Assembly: GCA_963977005.1 (NCBI GenBank)
Contig: CAXBMQ010000001.1
Location: forward strand, 370,651-434,650
Reading direction: 5' to 3'
DNA from: CAXBCP01 sp963977005
GTDB lineage: Bacteria > Pseudomonadota > Alphaproteobacteria > MPNO01 > UBA830
DNA length: 64,000 nucleotides
In this document: positions 53,979 through 63,701 of the stretch, piece by piece
Position numbering within the stretch: the stretch's first letter is position 1
Layout: the number at the start of each line of letters is the position of its first letter
The notes under the pieces: model-generated
Told to the model about the DNA's origin: nothing
What the model saw: the letters and a program-made list of their open reading frames with translations, nothing else
The model's database searches: none
Program-made: the position numbers and the translations under genes

Positions 53979-56588
53979 ATGCCGACCGACGCCCAGACCG
54001 ACGCACAGACCGATACCCAGACCGACCCCACGTCGCGCTACGCGTTCAAGGACGCCGAGGCGCGGTGGCAGACCGCCTGGGAAGACGGGCAGTGCTTCGC
54101 GGCACAGGAAAATCCCGACCTGCCGAAATATTACGTGCTGGAGATGTTTCCCTATCCTTCGGGGCGGATTCACATGGGGCATGTCCGTAACTACACGATG
54201 GGCGACGTGGTCGCGCGCTACAAACGCGCCCGCGGCTTCAACGTGCTGCACCCGATGGGCTGGGACGCGTTCGGCATGCCGGCGGAAAACGCGGCGATGG
54301 AAAAGAAAGTCCATCCCGCCGAGTGGACCTACGCCAATATCGACACCATGCGCCGCCAGCTGAAAATGATGGGGCTGTCGATCGACTGGAGCCGCGAGAT
54401 CGCGACCTGCCATCCGGATTATTACCGCCACGAACAGAAAATGTTCCTCGATTTCGTCGAGGCCGGGCTGATCCATCAGCGCGAAGCCTGGGTCAACTGG
54501 GACCCGGTTGACCAGACGGTGCTGGCCAACGAACAGGTCATCGACGGCCGCGGCTGGCGGTCGGGCGCACCGGTCGAAAAACGCCGGCTGTCGCAGTGGT
54601 TCTTCAAGATCACCGATTACGCGCAGGAACTGCTCGATGCGCTGGACACGCTGGACCGGTGGCCCGAAAAGGTGCGCCTGATGCAGGCCAACTGGATCGG
54701 CCGGTCCGAAGGCCTGCGCATCGCGTTCGAGGTCGAAGGACGGGCCGACCGGCTGGAGGTCTACACGACGCGCCCCGATACGATTTTCGGCGCAAGCTTC
54801 TGCGCCATCTCGCCCGAACACCCGCTCGCCGCCGAGCTGGCGGCCGGCAATCCCGACCTCACCGCGTTTATCGAGGAATGCGGCCGGCTCGGCACGTCGG
54901 AAGCCGCCATCGAGCAGGCCGAGAAGGTCGGCTTCGATACCGGCCTGCGGGTGAAGCATCCGTTTATCGACGGCAAGACCATGCCGGTTTACGTCGCCAA
55001 TTTCATCCTGATGGAATACGGCACCGGCGCGATCTTCGGCTGTCCCGCACACGATCAGCGCGACCTGGACTTCGCCCGCAAATACGGGCTGGACGTGCTG
55101 CCCGTGGTCGTGCCCGACAGCGAACAGGATTTCACGGTCGGCGATGTCGCCTACACGGATGACGGCAGGCTGGCGAATTCGGACTTCCTGGACGGCATGG
55201 ATGTCGATGCCGCCAAGGCGGAAATCGCCGGGCGCATCGAAGCCGCCGGCAGCGGCCGGCGCGAGGTTAATTTCCGGCTGCGCGACTGGGGCATTTCGCG
55301 CCAGCGCTACTGGGGCTGCCCGATCCCGATCATCCATTGCGCCGATTGCGGCGGCGTGCCGGTGCCCGCGGCGGACCTGCCGGTGGTGCTGCCCGACGAC
55401 GTTTCCTTCGACCGGCCGGGCAATCCGCTCGACCGGCACGAGGAATGGAAAAACGTCGACTGCCCGAAATGCGGCAAGCCGGCGGAGCGCGAGACCGACA
55501 CGTTCGACACCTTCGTCGATTCGTCCTGGTATTTCGCCCGCTTCGCCTCGCCCCACGCCGAAACGCCGACCGACCGCGCCGCCGCGGATTACTGGCTGCC
55601 GGTCGACCAGTATATCGGCGGGATCGAACACGCGATCCTGCACCTGCTGTATTCGCGGTTCTTCACGCGCGCGATGAAAAAAACCGGCCATGCCGGGATG
55701 GACGAGCCGTTCGCCGGCCTGTTCACCCAGGGCATGATCTGCCACGAAACCTACAAGACCGCGGAAGGCGCCTGGGTCGAACCCGCCGACGTGCTCGAAG
55801 GACATGGCGATGCGCGCGTGCACGCGGAAACGCGTGAGCCGCTGATTGTCGGCCGGTCCGAGAAGATGTCGAAATCGAAAAAGAACGTGATCGACCCGGA
55901 AGACATCATCAGCACCTACGGCGCCGATACCGCGCGCTGGTTCATGCTGTCGGACAGCCCGCCCGAGCGCGACCTGGACTGGACCGAATCCGGCATTACC
56001 GGCGCCTGGCGGTTTTCGAACCGGCTGTGGCGGCTGGTGGCGGCGAGCGCCGCGACACTGCCGCCGGCCGGGACCGCCCCCGACGATGACAGCGCGCCCG
56101 ATCTGCGCCGCGCGGTCCATGCCGCGATCGCCGGGGTGACCGAAGACCTCGAGGCATTTCACTTCAACCGCTCGGTCGCCCGCGTTCATGAACTGGTCAA
56201 CGCGCTGTCCGATGCGGATTCGGCAAAAGACGGGGCAGCAAAAGACGGGGCGGCGCTCCGCGAAGGGCTGGAAACCGTGACGCTGCTGATCGGCCCGATG
56301 ATGCCGCACCTGGCGGAAGAGCTCTGGCGCATGCTGGGGCACGATACGCTGGTCGCCGATTCCCCCTGGCCGGTGGCGGATGAACGCCTTCTGGTGCAGG
56401 ATACCGTCAAGCTTGCGGTGCAGGTGCGCGGCAAGATGCGGGGCACCGTCGAGATTCCCGCCGATGCCGACCAGGCGACGGCCGAACAGGCGGCGCTGGC
56501 GCTGCCCACGGTGACGGCAGCGCTGGACGGAGACGAGGTAAAGAAGATCATCTATGTGCCCAACCGGATCATCAATGTCATCCACTAG
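53979..56588 (+). CDS. leuS: Leucyl-tRNA synthetase
   Basis: An 869-residue class I tRNA synthetase with HMGH (residues 65-68) in SGRIHMGHVRNYTMGD, the CP1 editing domain (VYTTRPDTIFGASF) and the KMSKS loop at 629-633. The ATG at 53979 opens a short acidic Asp/Gln-rich leader MPTDAQTDAQ..., a small direct-repeat stretch. It overlaps lptE by 14 bp, the usual alphaproteobacterial leuS-lptE-holA operon. Confidence 0.98.
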   Translation: MPTDAQTDAQTDTQTDPTSRYAFKDAEARWQTAWEDGQCFAAQENPDLPKYYVLEMFPYPSGRIHMGHVRNYTMGDVVARYKRARGFNVLHPMGWDAFGMPAENAAMEKKVHPAEWTYANIDTMRRQLKMMGLSIDWSREIATCHPDYYRHEQKMFLDFVEAGLIHQREAWVNWDPVDQTVLANEQVIDGRGWRSGAPVEKRRLSQWFFKITDYAQELLDALDTLDRWPEKVRLMQANWIGRSEGLRIAFEVEGRADRLEVYTTRPDTIFGASFCAISPEHPLAAELAAGNPDLTAFIEECGRLGTSEAAIEQAEKVGFDTGLRVKHPFIDGKTMPVYVANFILMEYGTGAIFGCPAHDQRDLDFARKYGLDVLPVVVPDSEQDFTVGDVAYTDDGRLANSDFLDGMDVDAAKAEIAGRIEAAGSGRREVNFRLRDWGISRQRYWGCPIPIIHCADCGGVPVPAADLPVVLPDDVSFDRPGNPLDRHEEWKNVDCPKCGKPAERETDTFDTFVDSSWYFARFASPHAETPTDRAAADYWLPVDQYIGGIEHAILHLLYSRFFTRAMKKTGHAGMDEPFAGLFTQGMICHETYKTAEGAWVEPADVLEGHGDARVHAETREPLIVGRSEKMSKSKKNVIDPEDIISTYGADTARWFMLSDSPPERDLDWTESGITGAWRFSNRLWRLVAASAATLPPAGTAPDDDSAPDLRRAVHAAIAGVTEDLEAFHFNRSVARVHELVNALSDADSAKDGAAKDGAALREGLETVTLLIGPMMPHLAEELWRMLGHDTLVADSPWPVADERLLVQDTVKLAVQVRGKMRGTVEIPADADQATAEQAALALPTVTAALDGDEVKKIIYVPNRIINVIH

Positions 56589-57129
56589 ACGGCCCACCCG
56601 CCCGGTGCGCCGCCGCGGGCCGCGGGCACGGGCCGCGCTGGGTGCGGCAATGGGCGCGGCGCTGGCGGTTTCGGGCTGCGGGTTCGCGCCGATCCATGGG
56701 CAGGGGTCCGGCGCATCCAGCAGGGCGCTGGCGGCAATCGACATCCAGCTTATCGCCGACCGGTCGGGACAGATGCTGCGCAACGAGCTGCTGCAGAAGA
56801 TGCAGCCGCGCGGACCGGCCCCGGCGCGCTATACGCTGTCGGTAATACTGCGGGAAAGCCTGGCGAACCTCGGCATCCGCAAGGACGAGGTCGCGACCCG
56901 CGCGAACCTGACGCTCGCCGCCAGCTTCACCATCGCCGAACTGGGCGGCGCGAAACGGAAATTCGTGGGCTCGGCGCGGTCGGTCAACAGCTACAATATC
57001 CTGACATCCGATTTCGCGACGCTGAGCGCGCGCGAAGACGCCCGGCGCCGCGGCGTCAACCAGCTTGCCCTGGAAATTCGCGAACGGACCTCGGTCTGGC
57101 TGATCCGCATCGGCGAACCGGCCCGGTGA
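56575..57129 (+). CDS. lptE: LPS-assembly lipoprotein LptE
   Basis: A 184-residue lipoprotein with a short arginine-rich leader, lipobox VSGC (GAALAVSGCGFAPIHG) and body SVILRESLANLGIRKDEVATRANLTLAASFTIAELGG. LptE plugs the LptD barrel to deliver LPS to the outer leaflet. The ATG at 56575 lies inside the leuS end. The stop sits inside a 24-bp tandem repeat. Confidence 0.88.
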   Translation: MSSTRRPTRPVRRRGPRARAALGAAMGAALAVSGCGFAPIHGQGSGASSRALAAIDIQLIADRSGQMLRNELLQKMQPRGPAPARYTLSVILRESLANLGIRKDEVATRANLTLAASFTIAELGGAKRKFVGSARSVNSYNILTSDFATLSAREDARRRGVNQLALEIRERTSVWLIRIGEPAR

Positions 57130-57165
57130 CGGCCCCTGTGATTTACCCGGTGACGGCCCCTGTGA
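57122..57165 (+). repeat. Tandem 20-bp repeat spanning the lptE stop codon
   Basis: Two identical 20-bp copies, 57122-57141 and 57146-57165, start 24 bp apart, so the first copy contains the lptE TGA. The duplication probably reached the current state by slippage and could alter the C terminus if the number of copies varies. Confidence 0.85.
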
Positions 57166-57223
57166 CTGACCAGCCGACAGGACGAACGGCGGCAGGCGCA
57201 CAAAAGATGGACGGCGAACGATC

Positions 57224-58264
57224 GTGAAAGTGCCGCCCGCCCGTGCCGAAGCCTTCACCCGGGCCCCGCCGGACGATATCCGCGCCATCCTGATTTACGG
57301 CCCCGATCTGGGCCTGGTGCGCGAACGCGCCGAGGCGGCGGCCATCGCCGTCGCCGGCAGCCTGTCCGATCCGTTCAATGTCGTGGAATTTACCCCGGCC
57401 GCCCTGAAGGACGAACCGTCGCGCCTGACCGACGAGGCCTGCGCCATGTCGATGATGGGCGGGCGCCGCGTGGTACGGCTGCGCGATGCAACGGATTCGG
57501 TTGCCAAAGCGGCGACCGATACCCTGGCCGCCACCGAACAGAACGCGGATGGCGCGCTGGTCATCATCGAGGCGGGCGATCTGAGCGCCCGGTCGAAACT
57601 GCGCGCCTTGTTCGAAAAGACGGACGGCGCCGCCGCCATTGCCTGTTACATGGATGAAGGCGCGGGGCTGGACGATCTGGTGCGCAAATCGCTGGCCGAT
57701 GCCGGGTTGAATGCGGGCAAGGACATCGTCTCGTGGATTGCCGGCAACCTGGGATCGGACCGGATGGTCAGCCGGATGGAGCTGGAGAAGCTGACGCTGT
57801 ATGCCGCGGGCAAGTCGGAAATCACGCTGGAGGACGCCCAGGCGGTCATCGGCGACGCCGCCGCGGTCACGCTCGACGACGTGGTCTACGCCGCGACCGG
57901 CGGCAACCTGAAGGGCCTCACCGTCGCGCTTGCCCGCGCCCGGTTCGAGGGCGTCGCCCCGATCTCCATCCTGCGCGCCGCCAGCCGGCATCTGTCGCGG
58001 CTGGAGGAGGCCGTCGCCGCCATGACCGGCGGCGCCAATGCCGATGCGGCGATGAAAAGCCTGCGCCCGCCGGTGTTTTTCAAACAGCAGAACAGTTTCC
58101 GCAACCAGTTGCAGCGCTGGCGGCCGCAGACGCTGACGCGCGCGCGGTCGGAACTGATCCAGGCCGAAATCGACTGCAAGACCACCGGCATGCCCGACGA
58201 CGCCGTGTGCGAACGCGCCCTGATGCGGCTGGCCGCAATGGCGGGCGCGAAGGTGCCGCGCTAG
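57224..58264 (+). CDS. holA: DNA polymerase III subunit delta
   Basis: A 346-residue clamp-loader delta subunit (HolA): the degenerate nucleotide site ILIYGPDLGLVRERA, VVEFTPAALKDEPSRLTDEA, and the C-terminal segment with RHLSRLEEAVA and FFKQQNSFRNQLQRW. It opens the beta clamp. It starts with GTG at 57224 and is the last gene of the leuS operon, convergent with an MFS gene. Confidence 0.95.
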   Translation: MKVPPARAEAFTRAPPDDIRAILIYGPDLGLVRERAEAAAIAVAGSLSDPFNVVEFTPAALKDEPSRLTDEACAMSMMGGRRVVRLRDATDSVAKAATDTLAATEQNADGALVIIEAGDLSARSKLRALFEKTDGAAAIACYMDEGAGLDDLVRKSLADAGLNAGKDIVSWIAGNLGSDRMVSRMELEKLTLYAAGKSEITLEDAQAVIGDAAAVTLDDVVYAATGGNLKGLTVALARARFEGVAPISILRAASRHLSRLEEAVAAMTGGANADAAMKSLRPPVFFKQQNSFRNQLQRWRPQTLTRARSELIQAEIDCKTTGMPDDAVCERALMRLAAMAGAKVPR

Positions 58265-58297
58265 GGTTTCGGAAACGGCGCGGAAGTTTCGCCTGTT

Positions 58298-59689
58298 TCA
58301 CATCCGGCGCGCGCCCACGGGCCGCTCATCCGACAGAACACGCAGCGACCGCAACAGCCACAGCGCCGCCGCGATCTTGATCGCACAGGGTATCAGCGCA
58401 TAGACGCCGCTGAGATACAGGCCGACAGCGCCGACGGCGGGGGCCCCCGGCACGTAGCCCAGCGCATCGAGTACCGGCAGGGTCAGCCCGGTGGCCAGCG
58501 CAAACGACGCCTTGGCGAAAAACGCGGCGCCGGAAAAATAGCGCGACGCGATGGCCTCGTCGCCGGCCCGCTCGATCCGGTCGGCGAGCAGCGCAGGCGG
58601 CAGGGCGAGGTCGGCGCCCAGCGCGCTGCCGGAAAGGACGCAGACGACGGCGAACGGCACGATATCGCCGGCCCCCAGCGTGAACGCCCATATAAAGGTG
58701 ACCGCCGCGACGATCATGCTGACCCCCCAGGCGCGGGCCGTGCCGGCACGCCGCGCGACCGCCTGCCAGACCGGCATCGAGGCCGCGCCGCTGAGGAAAT
58801 AGACCAGCAGAAACAGCCCGGTCCAGGTTTCCGCCGCGAGCCGGTCGCGGATATAGAACAGCACCAGCACGGCCGGGATCGCACTGGCGAAATTGCTGAT
58901 AAAATAGATGCCGTAGAACCGGCGCGCCCAGCCGCCGCGCAGCAGGTCGCGGAACCCGGCGGAGGCGGTATCGGAGGCGGGTTGCACTTTGCGGCCGCCA
59001 GCCGACACACTCGCCGTCGCATCCGCAGTCACATCCGCCGGCGAACGCCGGTCCGTCGCCAGCCAGCGCAGGAACAGAACCCCGCCGGCGATCAGCAGGA
59101 TCGCCAGCACCAGCGTCACGACCTGGAACGCGGCGGCCGCATCGTAGCGGTTGCGCAGCACGCTGGGCAGAACCGACGCGGCGAGAATGCCGACCAGGCC
59201 GAGCGCTTCGCGGGTGCCGGTGATGCGGGTCCGGTCGGCCGTCGATGCCGGCCACAATCCGCCGAGCGCCTGATAGTTGATCGACACGATGCTGAACCCG
59301 GTCGTACAGACAAAGACGTTCACGGCGAACCAGGCGAGATATCCGGTGCCGGACAGGGCCGGCGGATTGAACAGCCCGCCGAAGCCTGCGAGCAGCATGA
59401 AAGCGCCGGCCAGCAGGACCAGCCGCCGCCGGTCGGCAAGGGCATCGCTCAGGGCGCCGATCAGCGGGTCCTGTATGGCATCGATGGCGCGCAGGCCGAG
59501 CAGGACCCCGCCCAGCGCCGCCAGCGGAACGCCGTAGGACGTCGCGTAGAAATCGGGCGCGTGGAGATAAACCGGCAGACCGGCAAAGGCCAGCGGCAGC
59601 GCGAGCGCGCCGTAAAGCAGGAGGTCGGGACGGCGGACGGCAGGGGACGATCCCGTTTGCGGCCCGCGCCGGGCGGCGGGATCGGACAA
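58298..59689 (-). CDS. MFS/GPH-type transporter of the Cfa cluster
   Basis: A 463-residue transporter with about twelve TM segments, opening YGALALPLAFAGLPVYLHAPDFYATSYGVPLAALGGVLLGLRAIDAIQDPLIGALSDALADRRR, the pattern of glycoside-pentoside-hexuronide/MFS_2 transporters. It starts with TTG at 59689, 5 bp after the chalcone-isomerase-like stop. Such transporters are regular companions of Cfa-like methyltransferases and FAD oxidases in proteobacteria. Its substrate is unknown. Confidence 0.87.
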   Translation of the reverse strand: MSDPAARRGPQTGSSPAVRRPDLLLYGALALPLAFAGLPVYLHAPDFYATSYGVPLAALGGVLLGLRAIDAIQDPLIGALSDALADRRRLVLLAGAFMLLAGFGGLFNPPALSGTGYLAWFAVNVFVCTTGFSIVSINYQALGGLWPASTADRTRITGTREALGLVGILAASVLPSVLRNRYDAAAAFQVVTLVLAILLIAGGVLFLRWLATDRRSPADVTADATASVSAGGRKVQPASDTASAGFRDLLRGGWARRFYGIYFISNFASAIPAVLVLFYIRDRLAAETWTGLFLLVYFLSGAASMPVWQAVARRAGTARAWGVSMIVAAVTFIWAFTLGAGDIVPFAVVCVLSGSALGADLALPPALLADRIERAGDEAIASRYFSGAAFFAKASFALATGLTLPVLDALGYVPGAPAVGAVGLYLSGVYALIPCAIKIAAALWLLRSLRVLSDERPVGARRM

Positions 59690-59694
59690 GGTCT

Positions 59695-60216
59695 CTAGCC
59701 GCCGAGCAGCGCGCGGCGCAGCCGGGGCTCGGATGTTTTTTCACCGAGCCAGATATCGAAAAAACGCGGCCCGAAGTCGGGGTCTTCGATGATCCCGATG
59801 CGCCTGGCGTCGCTGTAGAAAATCGTTCGCCCGGCCGTATCGCGCACCGCGGTCAGGCTGTCGCCGGCAGACACGTCGGGGAACAGGTCGCCGAGCCGGA
59901 CAGACCATGCGGCCAGTTTTTGCGCGTCGGCGAAGCCCTGGTCGCGGATTTCCTCGATCGTGCGCTCGGCGATATCGCGCCCTTTCAGATCGCGCAGATA
60001 GGCGAGCGTGAGGACGAAAGGCGCATCCGCACGCCAACCGGCGGGGGGCGCATACAGCGTTGCGCGGTACACATCCCAGAACAGATAGGTCAGCACCCCG
60101 TCGCCTATTTTCCGCGCGTCCGGCACATAGCGCTTTGCGACATCGGGATTGGCGGCGGAGGCGCCGGACCACATGACCGCCGCCGCAAGGATCGCCGACA
60201 GGAAAATTCTACGCAT
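59695..60216 (-). CDS. Chalcone isomerase-like exported protein
   Basis: A 173-residue protein with a signal peptide (ending ASA) and the chalcone-isomerase-like body GDGVLTYLFWDVYRATLYAP, RTIEEIRDQGF and DARRIGIIEDPDFGPRFFDIWLGEKTSEPRLRRALLGG. Bacterial members are periplasmic and are not known to be true chalcone isomerases. It overlaps the methyltransferase upstream by 8 bp and leads into the transporter. Confidence 0.88.
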   Translation of the reverse strand: MRRIFLSAILAAAVMWSGASAANPDVAKRYVPDARKIGDGVLTYLFWDVYRATLYAPPAGWRADAPFVLTLAYLRDLKGRDIAERTIEEIRDQGFADAQKLAAWSVRLGDLFPDVSAGDSLTAVRDTAGRTIFYSDARRIGIIEDPDFGPRFFDIWLGEKTSEPRLRRALLGG

Positions 60217-61378
60217 GCTGTAACTCCACCTGCATCACATCGGTGCGACCGCAGCGGAAAGCGCCGGCGCAGGAGGCAAGATAGAACCGCCAGAGGCGGA
60301 TGAATTTTTCGTCGTAACCAAGCGCGCGGACATCATCGATGCGCGCATCGAACGCGGCGAGCCAGCGGTCCAGCGTGGTCGCGTAGTCCTGGCCGAAACG
60401 GTGCGTATCCGTCAGCCGCAGACCGGCACGGCCGGCCTCTTCCGCGAAACGGTTTTCGCTGGGCAGCATGCCGCCGGGAAAGATATAGCTGCGCACGGCG
60501 TCGCCGCCCTTGCGGTAGCTGTCGAAATAATCGTTGTCCACCGTGATCGTCTGGACGACCGCCCTGCCCGACGGGGCAAGCTGGGCGGCGAGCCTGTCGA
60601 AATAGGTTTTCCAGTAGCGTTCGCCGACCGCTTCGAACATCTCGATCGACACGATGGAACTGAATTTGCCGCGGGGTTCGCGGTAATCCTCCAGCCGGAT
60701 ATCGGCATTGTCCGCCATGCCGCCCAGCCGGTCGCGGGCATAGGCGGCCTGGGCCGGCGACAGGGTCAGACCCGTCACCCGGTGGTCGCCGCGCTCGATC
60801 GCCCGTTCGGCGAAGCCGCCCCAGCCGCAGCCGATTTCGAGAACGTGATCGGGCTTCTCGCCCAGCCGGTCGAGGATGCGGTCGTATTTCCGAAGCTGTG
60901 CATCGACGAACGGCTCGTCGGTATCGTCGAACAGGGCGGCCGAATAGCTCATCGTTTCGTCGAGCCACAAGCCATAGAAGTCGTTGCCGAGATCGTAATG
61001 CGCCATCACGTTGGCGCGGGCGCGGCGGCGCGTATTGGGCTTCAACAGGGCGGCGACGCCGGTCAGCGCCCGCTTGAAGGCGTTGCCGGCAACGAAAGGC
61101 CGCATTGCTTCCTCGTTGCGGAAAGCGAAATCGACCAGCGACGCAATATCGTCGCTTTCCCATTTCCCGTTGCGGTAATCGCCGGCAAGCGCGGTGTCGC
61201 CGCCGATCGCCATGTTCCAGAGCACGTCCGGGGCATGCACCCTGAGATGGCCGTGCGGCCCGGGATGCCGGCCGCCGAAGGTCCAGGTTTTTCCGGTCTC
61301 GTTTTCATAGGTAAAGGTGCCGGTCTCCGTCCGTTCCAGCACTTTCAGGAAATTCTTTTCGATTTTCTTGTTAAACAT
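60209..61378 (-). CDS. Cyclopropane-fatty-acyl-phospholipid synthase family methyltransferase
   Basis: A 389-residue SAM methyltransferase acting on lipid double bonds. The SAM loop is VLEIGCGWGGFAERAI (near 182), VSIEMFEAVGERYWKTYFDRLA follows, and the C-terminal segment AFRCGRTDVMQVEL is like the family's FRxGxxxxxQ. It modifies membrane acyl chains by adding a methyl or methylene group; cyclopropane or methyl-branched products (or furan fatty-acid precursors, as in Rhodobacter) are possible. The start is an ATG at 61378, 142 bp after the oxidase stop. Confidence 0.92.
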   Translation of the reverse strand: MFNKKIEKNFLKVLERTETGTFTYENETGKTWTFGGRHPGPHGHLRVHAPDVLWNMAIGGDTALAGDYRNGKWESDDIASLVDFAFRNEEAMRPFVAGNAFKRALTGVAALLKPNTRRRARANVMAHYDLGNDFYGLWLDETMSYSAALFDDTDEPFVDAQLRKYDRILDRLGEKPDHVLEIGCGWGGFAERAIERGDHRVTGLTLSPAQAAYARDRLGGMADNADIRLEDYREPRGKFSSIVSIEMFEAVGERYWKTYFDRLAAQLAPSGRAVVQTITVDNDYFDSYRKGGDAVRSYIFPGGMLPSENRFAEEAGRAGLRLTDTHRFGQDYATTLDRWLAAFDARIDDVRALGYDEKFIRLWRFYLASCAGAFRCGRTDVMQVELQHA

Positions 61379-61520
61379 CTTTCAACGCCTCGCATCGCTG
61401 CAACGGACAGGGCGCGGGCGCCGTCGAAGCGTTTGTCCAACCGGTACGCGTCGGTACGGTATTCGGAATCGGGTGAAGTGTTCCCGCGCCCTGTCGATAC
61501 GTTCTGCCGGCGGTAATGGA

Positions 61521-62849
61521 TTACCGGGCGTCGACAGTTCCGGATGCCGGGTCGACCCCGTCCCAGGCGGGCGCGGCATCGAGGGCGGTCGCGACGCGCA
61601 CGGCGCTCCACAAGCCGTCTTCGTGAAAGCCGTTTCGTTGCCACGCGCCGCAATACCAGGTGTTCCGCGACCCCTGGATATCGGGGATCCGGGCCTGGGC
61701 GGACACCGCCGCGCGGTCGAAGATCGGATGCTCGAATTCGAAACTGTCATAGACCAGCGCGGGGTCGGGCAGCCGCGCGGGATTGAGCGTTTCGATCAGC
61801 GGATACCGCCGGTCGAGCGATTGCAGCCGGTTCATCCAGTAGCTCATGGTGATGTGGGGTTCGGCATCCCCCGTGCCGGCATCGCGGGAGTCCAGCAGGT
61901 ATGTCCAGCTACACCACGCGCCCTTCCGTTTCGGCATGAACGAGACATCGCCATGCAGATACGTGCGGTTCGCCTCGAACCGGAAGGCCGAGAGAACATC
62001 GCGTTCGGCGTCGGTCGGGTTGTCGAGCAGGCCGAGCGCCTGGTCGGCATGACAGGCAAGCACAACCCGGTCGGCCGCGTAGCGGGCGCCGTTATCCGCG
62101 GTGATGAACACGCCGGCATCGGTCCGTTCCACCCGGGTCGCGCCGTGACGGACGATCCGGCCGCCGAACGTATCGGTATAGCGGGCGGTAAGACGGCTGA
62201 CATATTCCCGCGCGCCGCCGGTGACGGTGTACCACTGCGGCTGGCCGGTCGCGGATAACAGTCCGTGATTGTGAAAGAACCGCAGGAAGCTCTCGGCGGG
62301 GAAATCCAGCATCGTCGATGTCGGGCAGCTCCAGATCGCGGCCCCCATGGGCAGCAGGAAATAGCGCCGAAACCAGTCGCCCAGCTGCATCGCGTCGAGA
62401 CATTGCCCGAGGGTAAGGTCGTCCCGCGCCGCCTTCCCGCCTGCCAGGTATTCCGGTGCCGCGCGGAAGAACCGGCCGACATCCCGCATCATCCGCCAGT
62501 AAACGGGCCGCAGAAGGTTGCGTTTCTGGGCGAACACGTTCCACGGTTTCGGCGTGCCGTATTCGAGCCAGCCGTTATCGGCCGTCAGCCCGAAAGACAT
62601 GTCGGATTTGTGCACCGGCACCTCGAGCTCGGCGAAAAGCTGTGCCAGCAGCGGGTAGTTGCGATAGTTGAAAACGATGAAGCCGGTATCGACCGGGATT
62701 TCCACATCCGGCGCCGGGCGGGCGACGACGGTGCGCGTGTGGCCGCCGATATAGTCGTTTTTTTCGAAAAGCGTGACATCGTGGTGCTGGGACAGCAGGT
62801 AGGCTGCCGAAAGTCCCGATATTCCACTGCCGATAACGGCGATCTTCAT
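61521..62849 (-). CDS. FAD-dependent amine oxidase-like flavoprotein
   Basis: A 442-residue flavoprotein with the FAD-binding loop MKIAVIGSGISGLSAAYLLSQHHDVTLFEKNDYIGGHTRTV, then TGFIVFNYRNYPLLAQLF and a C-terminal NTWYCGAWQRNGFHEDGLWSAVRVA. Such proteins form a frequent pair with Cfa-like methyltransferases, often with a DUF1365 gene between, which is absent here. It may desaturate or oxidise a modified acyl chain. The ATG at 62849 was chosen because the Rossmann loop begins there. Confidence 0.92.
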   Translation of the reverse strand: MKIAVIGSGISGLSAAYLLSQHHDVTLFEKNDYIGGHTRTVVARPAPDVEIPVDTGFIVFNYRNYPLLAQLFAELEVPVHKSDMSFGLTADNGWLEYGTPKPWNVFAQKRNLLRPVYWRMMRDVGRFFRAAPEYLAGGKAARDDLTLGQCLDAMQLGDWFRRYFLLPMGAAIWSCPTSTMLDFPAESFLRFFHNHGLLSATGQPQWYTVTGGAREYVSRLTARYTDTFGGRIVRHGATRVERTDAGVFITADNGARYAADRVVLACHADQALGLLDNPTDAERDVLSAFRFEANRTYLHGDVSFMPKRKGAWCSWTYLLDSRDAGTGDAEPHITMSYWMNRLQSLDRRYPLIETLNPARLPDPALVYDSFEFEHPIFDRAAVSAQARIPDIQGSRNTWYCGAWQRNGFHEDGLWSAVRVATALDAAPAWDGVDPASGTVDAR

Positions 62850-63159
62850 GGAGTTGATCCGTTCTGTTACATCTTGCCGGAAACCGTGCGGGACGACCGG
62901 GCCAGCGTCGAAAGAGGCCGGAAATCCGGCGGAAGGCGGGCGTCTGTCGTCCCCTGTGTATCGGGTTCTGGTACGACTGCGAAGCGGTATCGGATTACCG
63001 GTAACGGCTGCCGGGTTCATTTTTCGCGAAAACGGCGCCGTTCGTCGGGCACCGGCCAGGAAATCCATCGACCGGGCGATTGCGTATCCCTGGATACATA
63101 CCGATCGGTCAGTATTTCCCGGACCGGTCCACCGCTTCGGTTCGTGAAGGAGAAACGTC
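62850..63159. other. Divergent promoter region between the flavoprotein and GNAT genes
   Basis: This 310-bp stretch holds the promoters of both divergent genes. No coding frame fits it. The TetR-like palindrome is given separately. I saw no TGATCC-type ECF sigma promoter properly spaced from a TAAG-like -10 box. Confidence 0.6.
63094..63115. promoter_or_regulatory. TetR-like operator palindrome
   Basis: The perfect core ACCGATCGGT (63100-63109) is flanked, after 2-bp mismatches, by ATAC on the left (63094-63097) and GTAT on the right (63112-63115), giving a 22-bp palindrome. TetR-family repressors often bind such sites. It lies 45 bp before the GNAT start, and could control both divergent units. 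Confidence 0.6.
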
Positions 63160-63669
63160 ATGCTGGCAGATCAGGTAACCCATATCGGACCCGTCGACCG
63201 GTTTACGCTGGAGGCGTTGTCCGCCGCGGATGCGCCGGCGATCGCCGGTCATCTGAAGCGGCTGGCAGAAGTCGACCGCTACAGCCGGTTTTTTTCCGCC
63301 ATGTCCGATGACGGGATCGACCGGTATGTCGACGGGTTCGACTGGTCGCGCATGATCGCGACGGGCCTGTATCTGGACGATACGCTGATCGGCCTGGCCG
63401 AACTCGGCTGGAGCGCGGGCGGCGGGCCGGAAAGCGCGGAGCTGGCCGTCACCGTTGACAGCGCCTTTCGGCATCGCGGAATCGCCGGCTGGCTGGTAAA
63501 GGAGGCCTTTCGCCGCGCGCGCATGTCCGGTGTCCGGCAGATAGAAGCGTCGTGGATCGGCGGCAACGATTCGATCGCGAAGATCATGCGCCGGCACGAT
63601 GCGCGGATCTGGCTCGCCGGTTCTCACTGGCGCGGCACCGCGCCGATCGGCGAGACCGTGTCCGGCTGA
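63160..63669 (+). CDS. GNAT family N-acetyltransferase
   Basis: A 169-residue acetyltransferase-fold protein; the acetyl-CoA loop is FRHRGIAGWLVKEAF with a partly conserved (R/Q)xxGxG/A motif. Its substrate is unknown. The ATG at 63160 has AAGGAG upstream. It lies 32 bp before the SDR gene and probably shares its transcript. Confidence 0.88.
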   Translation: MLADQVTHIGPVDRFTLEALSAADAPAIAGHLKRLAEVDRYSRFFSAMSDDGIDRYVDGFDWSRMIATGLYLDDTLIGLAELGWSAGGGPESAELAVTVDSAFRHRGIAGWLVKEAFRRARMSGVRQIEASWIGGNDSIAKIMRRHDARIWLAGSHWRGTAPIGETVSG

Positions 63670-63701
63670 CGCCACGCCCACATCCCGCGGAGGAAAGACC
63701 C

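Noticed and set aside
53016..56783. A 1255-codon open frame on the minus strand across DUF3576, leuS and lptE
   Set aside because: It is antisense to three well-supported genes, has arginine/histidine/aspartate-rich shadow composition and no recognisable motif; long antisense frames are expected in high-GC DNA.
62850..63159. ECF sigma (ChrR-type) promoter before the Cfa cluster
   Set aside because: TGATCC occurs at about 62858 on the plus strand but lacks a TAAG-like -10 at the right distance and points away from the flavoprotein gene.
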